Origin: Heliocidaris tuberculata
Lineage: Eukaryota; Echinodermata; Echinoidea; Camarodonta; Echinometridae
NCBI GenBank assembly: GCA_025618425.1
Contig: CM046832.1
Location: forward strand, 50,896,553-50,960,552
Reading direction: 5' to 3'
Length of the DNA: 64,000 nt
The position numbers and the translations under genes were made by a program. The notes under the pieces are model-generated. The model searched no databases and had not been told where the DNA came from. It worked only from the letters and a program-made list of their open reading frames with translations. Positions 58,271-64,000 of the stretch are shown here, piece by piece (positions within the stretch are counted from its first letter, which is position 1; the number at the start of each line of letters is the position of its first letter).

Positions 58271-60155
58271 TGCATTGTCTCTCTCAATCCCTACTTTCCC
58301 ACTTTTCTATATCTCTCCACCCATTAAAAAAACCAAAAAACACTGCCCCTCCATGCTCTCTTTCGGTCTCTCTCCCCCTCATTTTCAGAGATGAATTTAT
58401 ACTAAGCACTAGACTCCTTATTTTCTCACAACATCTTAACATAATTGTATGAGGAACGAATAAAGAGGGAGAGTCAAAGTTATGTAAAAAGGAGACAAAT
58501 ATGTGAAACAGGAATATGTCTGAAAATTATGCAAAGTTAAGAGAACTGAGTCGATGTTTTCTCGATTATATTTATTGATAGTTTCTTTAATTTTAGTCTC
58601 TTCAATTTTTTTATTTCTTTTCTTCTAATTTGAGCTCCCTCATTCTGGTTGAACGACTTTCAGTCTCATTGATCTGATTTTGATTTAAGATAATCCCATT
58701 TCACGTGACGTAAGTTCTCTTTTCTTCAGTTTTCCAAGCTCATCCTAGAATAAAATTTCGAAAGATCATTTAATTTTAAAGTATTTCATCGACTGTTTTT
58801 TTTTTAGACAGACACACAATATACATTTTGCAAATTCTGTTACCTGATGTATTTGCTTTCCTAGTCTCCAATTCTCCATACAACACATCAATAAGATTTA
58901 AATGGCTTTTTTGTAGATGACCGTTTTGGTTGATATAAATCTTCAACTTTTCTATAAATAACACTGTATATATTTATAGATTATACGCTTTTGATTCGTG
59001 GCGCAAAAATCGTACACATGTGAATTATTTTAATTTTTGGACACTTACCCACTAGTCCATAATCTCAACAATATGAATCTAGCTTTTTACCCCGGACAAC
59101 AACTCTATAAGACATGGGCGGATCCAGGATTATGTAAATGAGGGGGCACAAATCTCATGAAATTATCTGACAAGCAAAAAAAAAAAAAAAACCGTCATCA
59201 GGTCCCTCTTTTTCCCCCAATTCTCTGATACCCTCACCCTCCCCCCCCCCAAAAGGATCATCACATATTTGGAGGTGTCTTTGCCCTTTAAAATTCTCCG
59301 TAAAAATGTTTTTTTTTTTTTAAAGGAGGTACAATGTAGACGTTGGTACATACCCCTCAATCTGCGACTCCTATAAGGACACTTTCCCCTTAATACTTAC
59401 CCCAACAACTATAGGGGTAGTATTAATAAGTTGGCATTCTCTTTTTAGTATTGTTTTCCTACGGGTGTAGTTGTCGGGGGGGGGGGGGGACTGTAATTGG
59501 CTTAGGGTTTGTTACTGCATATTTCAGATTTAAAGAACTTATTTCCTTCTTGTGTCAATAAAAAAATTGTTTATAATAATTAATACATGCCCCACAAATT
59601 CAAAACTGCCGATAAAGGACATAGAACAACCATTCTTTAAAACCTGAAAATGACGAAAGTATCTCCTACTTATCAAAAATCGTGAAATATTGTATAATAT
59701 TAGCATCATTCATTCATGACGTTGATATTTCAGAAGTAAAATAAAAACAAGTTCATATTTTTCTTGATGAAATGTCATAGTAGGGCTATCCTTCTACACA
59801 ATTATCCAATTATCTCATCATTTATTATTCCCCCCCCCCTCTCTCTCTCTGAACTGTTGCCACATTAGCTCCCTTCATATTCTTTTTGTTTGATATATCC
59901 TAACATTTTCGGAGAGGAGATTGAAGGGCTTCATTCCTGTAGTGTCACGGAAAAGCGACTCAATTACTGACATCCCGTACATGTCATTCAAGTTCTCTGA
60001 CATGATGATCCAACTTCAGCAGTTTCCTCAGATCAGTTTCCCGCAAATCAGACCCAGATATTGTCCATTCTTCTATAATTCCGTCTATTCATCCACTAAC
60101 ATGAAGATGGACTCAAGGCGTTTTTCATAACGTTGTGCGTATGCTATTAGCCACA
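58271..60155. other. Non-coding; includes a 'ggatccagga' repeat at 59113-59300
   Basis: No exon recognised. The repeat at 59113-59300 has 'gggcggatccaggattat' and 'ctgacaagcaaaaaaa'. Poly(G) at 59476-59489 and poly(C) at about 59830-59838. Confidence 0.5.
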
Positions 60156-61235
60156 TCATCTCGGTAACATAGCCCGTAACCACGGCGACGGCTCCTCAAT
60201 TTCAGCCCACCTCCTCTTGAAGATACACTTGAAGACCTTCCTGAAGACGGGATGCTTCCACGCGTAGATGATCGGGTTACAGCATGATGCTGAGTAGAGG
60301 AAGAGCACAGTGTACAACCCTGCAGATTGAGTGCCAGGCGCCAAGACAATGATCAACGTGGGTAAGACGCACAGAAAGAAACAAACCACGATGATGATCA
60401 TATTCATGGTTATCCGATTCTCCGTCTCATCCACGGGAATGTTCTCTTTCTCGTCAGGGCCCGGGGTAGCCTCACAAGGCCGGTTCCCAGTCGTTTCTAC
60501 GGGTATAATATTACTGATATTCCCCGACGAGTTTGTCTGAGCTGTTGTGCTGGGTGTCGGCCGGCTGGGACCGAGTCTAATGTGAGCAACTTGGCGCAAA
60601 TGTTTTCTCACATGGATGTATATCTTGGTGTAGCAAAATGAAACAATGATGAAAGAACCCGAGAAAAGCAATCCACAGATGACGTCAATGACGCGACTCT
60701 CTTCTTTCAGTTGACACAATGACAGATCCTTCTGGTAGCCATAAGCAACAATACCCGTAGGTCCTAAAGCTATTAGAACTGCAGAGGAAGAGACCCAAAC
60801 TCCACCAATTGTCACCACCATGTTCCGTTTGTTGTAAAGAAACGTGTAGATCCGATGCGACTTGGTGATCAGTATATACCTGTTAATCGCTATCAAATCT
60901 AGCATCGAAACACTGCAAGTGATGAGCAAATAATTCAAAATGGCTGATAATACGCAGACGAAGTTAAAAACAGTGCCATCAACTCGTTGAGTCAGTGCTG
61001 TCACTTGGACCGGGATGTTGATGGAACAGTTGAGGAAGTCGCTGAGGCTGAGGCTGACCACAAAAGCGTTGGGTAATGTCTGTAACCTCCTGCAGGCAAC
61101 TACGGAGAAGATGGTGAGCGTATTTCCAACGATGCCCAGAAAGGAGATTATACAGAGAAGCACAGCGACACTGACTCGCTCACCAAAGTTGTTGTCCTCG
61201 TAGAACATGAGCGTCGACGTCGGGGAAATATTCAT
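60156..61235 (-). CDS. Rhodopsin-class G protein-coupled receptor, melatonin/Tre1/Moody-like
   Basis: A 359-residue single-exon receptor for an unknown ligand at the plasma membrane. Seven hydrophobic segments are visible. TM1 has GN (37-38). TM2 follows NAFVVSLSLSDF with D66. Cys94 and Cys174 can form the TM3-ECL2 disulfide. TM3 ends NRY (118-120) in place of DRY. TM6 reads CFFLCVLP without the usual Trp. TM7 has NPIIY (320-324). An N-glycosylation site (NIS) is at residue 2. Intracellular loop 3 is long, about 210-272. NRY with the NAFVVSLSLSD block resembles melatonin receptors and the insect Tre1/Moody group, though melatonin receptors have NAxxY in TM7. The start codon has A at -3 ('gaaaccATG'). 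Intronless receptors of this kind are common in lineage-specific expansions. Confidence 0.92.
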   Translation of the reverse strand: MNISPTSTLMFYEDNNFGERVSVAVLLCIISFLGIVGNTLTIFSVVACRRLQTLPNAFVVSLSLSDFLNCSINIPVQVTALTQRVDGTVFNFVCVLSAILNYLLITCSVSMLDLIAINRYILITKSHRIYTFLYNKRNMVVTIGGVWVSSSAVLIALGPTGIVAYGYQKDLSLCQLKEESRVIDVICGLLFSGSFIIVSFCYTKIYIHVRKHLRQVAHIRLGPSRPTPSTTAQTNSSGNISNIIPVETTGNRPCEATPGPDEKENIPVDETENRITMNMIIIVVCFFLCVLPTLIIVLAPGTQSAGLYTVLFLYSASCCNPIIYAWKHPVFRKVFKCIFKRRWAEIEEPSPWLRAMLPR

Positions 61236-62675
61236 GGTTTCAACGCTTTCCTTAGATTAATTGATGATTTGCGTTGGCTCTGTGCCTGCAGGTGAATGAT
61301 ACAGAAAAAAAGATTAATAAACGGCATTGACCAGTAGCTTGGACATGCGGCACGTGCCCCCTCCCCGCCCCACGGAAAAGCAAACATAAAGAATATTAGG
61401 AAAGAAAGACAAGGGCAAATTAAGAGAAAACGAGTAGAGGATGACATGATTCCTTCCAGACCTTTAGTATCGTCCATCTGGTCATACCAGTTGCCCTACC
61501 CCCTCCGCGACTTGAACCAACGCTACAACATTGGCACTGGACACTGATTGATATTACTGATCAATCCAATCATACACTGTAAAGAAATCATACAGTTAAT
61601 TCTGTCTGCTTCACATTTAGCCCGCTATACAGAAAATGAATGAGAATAATTATTCAGGCAAAGACCTTCAAACGGAAGTACATGTAATATCAATTAAATC
61701 AATCAAAATATTTTCCCAATTTTTCTTCGAGCAGCTTTATTTTAGAATGTTGTGCAGTGAGATTTATATGAATTTTAGATAATCTTCAATGTCACCAATC
61801 TGTTTGCGTATCATTGAATCATCACAATAGAAGTAATATACGAGATAAGAATAAGTACATGGTAAACCTGATTCATCTTTTCCTAATTTGTTACGTTCAA
61901 ATTAATATTCATTTACCCAAAACTTGAAAACTGTCCAAGAAAAGTATTTTGAAATAATTTCTTTTATATACGTATCCCTATATTTAGGGGGAAAAATCGA
62001 ATCGAATGAAAATGAAAGAAAGATAGAGAAAGAAAGATAAAGAAAGAAAGGGAAGAAAAGAGAGAGAAGGGAAGGAAGAATGGGAAGAGGACGAGAAAAG
62101 AAGACGATATCCTTCCCCTAATCAATGGGCTTGTAAATTCTCATTTCATTTTCCGAGTAAGATCGTTGCCCCCCCCCCCCCATTGATGCCAGTTCCCCCT
62201 CATGCTACGCCACTGCCTGGTGGTAACATAATATGAACGTGGATATTTCAGTGTGAGCCTGATATGATAGAGTGAAAACCATTCCCGCACTGAAATCATG
62301 CGAATGATATTTGATGTTTTAATCTATTCAGCTGTCACGAATTGTATTATCATGAAGCGATCTTGATCTTACATTTTTAATCAAGGCATCGAGAAATATA
62401 TTGTGCTACTGTGCAAGGTTGGGCTTAAAAATAAGATAAGCATTCATATTATTATACAGGCAAAGAATTAGAAATCAATCACTCTTCCAAAAACCATAAT
62501 ATTTCCTACCCCATTCGCTCTGTTATTAATTGCACCTAGAGGAGGCACCAGAAAAGAATAAATAAATTGATGATATAGAAAACAAGAACTGCTAGAAAAG
62601 TAATATGATCAGTTTGATTGAAATGGAAAATAGAAGCTGAAGAGAGAGATATATCAAAAACGAAATGAAAAAGAT

Positions 62676-62679
<4 letters not shown>
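61236..62679. other. Upstream flank of the GPCR, no gene seen
   Basis: AT-rich sequence with a GAAA/GGAA purine tract at about 62010-62100 and poly(C) at 62169-62180. A promoter cannot be assigned. Confidence 0.45.
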
Positions 62680-62720
<41 letters not shown>

Positions 62721-62942
62721 CAGGAGAAACATCGACAGAAGAGGGGGAGAAACTGAGAGGGGGGGGGGGGGGAGAATAGGAAAGAAAATAATGAAATAAT
62801 AGGGCGAGAAGGGGAGTGTTTATAAGGATAATAACAATTTAAAAAAAACAAACAAACAAAACAGTGCATGGGTAACTTGTGGGCATCGGGAGTGGATCAT
62901 AAATAGAAACCGAAGTAGGGATATACCTCAGACAGAAAGAGA

Positions 62943-63014
<72 letters not shown>

Positions 63015-63020
63015 TATACA
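62680..63020 (+). repeat. Microsatellite cluster: (GA)n, poly(G), (GA)n(GT)n(GA)n
   Basis: GA tracts at 62683-62716 and 62935-62979, a poly(G) run at 62759-62772, then GT at 62979-62999 and GA again to 63011. No coding support. Confidence 0.95.
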
Positions 63021-63171
63021 TGTATATATGTATGTATGTATGTATGACATAATTTGTTTCAATGTATGATATAATTTGTGATTATGTGATTATTTTCAAT
63101 GTATGATATAATTTGTATGTGATTATGTGAAAAGGGAAAGAAATAAAAATGGAAAGAAACACACAAAAAAA

Positions 63172-63226
63172 ATATATAGAGAGAGAGAGAGACACACACA
63201 CACACACGCACACACACACACACAGA
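63172..63226 (+). repeat. (GA)n(CA)n microsatellite
   Basis: GA units run into CA units, ending at the left arm of the hairpin at 63221-63383. The right arm continues into the complementary GT/CT units. Confidence 0.9.
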
Positions 63227-63383
63227 ATAAATGACTCCGTAGACACAAAAGGTTCAATATTTCGCCTATAAAGCTTCTTCAGGAAATGATACCAAGTATT
63301 TTTGTACTTGGTATCATTTTTTGAAGAAGCCTTAGGCGAAATATTGAACCTTTTGTGTCTACCGAGTCATTTATTCTGTGTGT
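63221..63383. repeat. Long hairpin with 78-bp arms
   Basis: The left arm (63221-63298) contains CAGAATAAATGACTC, 'agacacaaaaggttcaatat' and 'gataccaagta'. The right arm (63305-63383) is its inverse with few mismatches, separated by a six-base loop. The arms extend outward into the paired CA/GT microsatellites. Confidence 0.9.
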
Positions 63384-63422
63384 CTCTCTCTATTTTTAAT
63401 CTCCGTCGCAGAACTTTTGAAC

Positions 63423-63424
<2 letters not shown>

Positions 63425-63469
<45 letters not shown>
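63425..63469 (+). repeat. (TA)n microsatellite
   Basis: About 22 TA units. Confidence 0.95.
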
Positions 63470-63470
<1 letters not shown>

Positions 63471-64000
63471 AGAGAAAAGGAAAGGGGAGGGTGGTGGCTG
63501 CGAAGAAAAAACATTATCCAATGTTAGACCGATTATGGCAAGGGAATGAAATATCGCTGAAGCCGTCAATCGTTACTTCTGCTGGTAATCATAGGATTGG
63601 ATGACGCAAATTATGATACCATTAACCTATAAATAATTTTAATAAACAAATTTCAGGATACACTAATGGAGAATGATGAGGCGAGTAAAGACTCTTTGGT
63701 CACTGTCATCTCAGAATGTGTTTTCGCGTGCCATATCCAAGTGATAATTCATTAACTTTTTTCCCCCGACTACCACAGGCACTCAGGAAACAACTTTACT
63801 CATTAGTCTGTGAGCACATACTCTAATTTGTCGCTTTAACTATAAAATGTGAGAGAAGTCCAGCCGGCTTTACAAGCACACACTCTAATCGCGTCTTGAG
63901 TGACGCCTAACCGAGCTTCACACTGACTAAAAGTACAAGGCGTATTGTATGCAGTATATAGTCTTACAGTTTATAGAATTGTATTTTGTATTACATCTTA
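63470..64000. other. Non-coding window end
   Basis: Nothing recognisable. Confidence 0.5.

Noticed and set aside
61232..61477. 81-residue minus-strand frame with a hydrophobic stretch overlapping the GPCR start
   Set aside because: It overlaps the GPCR start in a different frame and has no similarity; likely 5' UTR chance.

Overview
The window is metazoan nuclear DNA, most likely from an echinoderm (sea-urchin-like). Three multi-exon genes have GT-AG introns and close human orthologs or homologs. The DNA between and within them is AT-rich and full of poly(G) runs, 'acatgtac' words, short foldback transposons and tRNA-derived SINEs of a kind I associate with sea urchins and their relatives. 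The class-level assignment is inference; no species can be named.

Layout. 1-6400: repeats only, including one transposon nested in another. 6808-13674 (+): all but the signal-peptide end of an activin type II receptor (ACVR2), six exons, preceded by two broken copies of its ligand-binding exon. 13675-28560: long 3' UTR or intergenic DNA with foldback elements, telomere-like repeats, hAT-like and Tc1-like remnants. 28560-29165: a tandem array of degenerate copies of the ORC4 last exon. 29166-44195 (-): complete ORC4, eleven coding exons, 457 residues. 45595-47119: two TTAA-flanked foldback elements. 47336-51451 (-): a four-exon, 195-residue GNAT acetyltransferase of the spermidine/spermine (SAT1/SAT2) type, with a long GAA/TTC tract in an intron and another just upstream of its start codon. 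52000-59500: repeats, including a CR1/jockey-type LINE fragment. 60156-61235 (-): an intronless rhodopsin-class GPCR with NRY in place of DRY. 61236-64000: microsatellites and a long perfect-looking hairpin.

The genes do not form an operon or a single pathway: ACVR2 is a membrane receptor kinase for activin/BMP-type ligands, ORC4 an AAA+ subunit of the replication origin recognition complex, the GNAT a likely polyamine or amine acetyltransferase, and the GPCR an orphan. The main biological points are the tail-to-tail ACVR2-ORC4 arrangement, which matches human 2q22-q23, and the independent tandem duplication of exon fragments in both genes. At least four families of TTAA-flanked foldback elements lie around them. 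I found no CRISPR array, rRNA or intact tRNA gene and no clearly novel molecular system.
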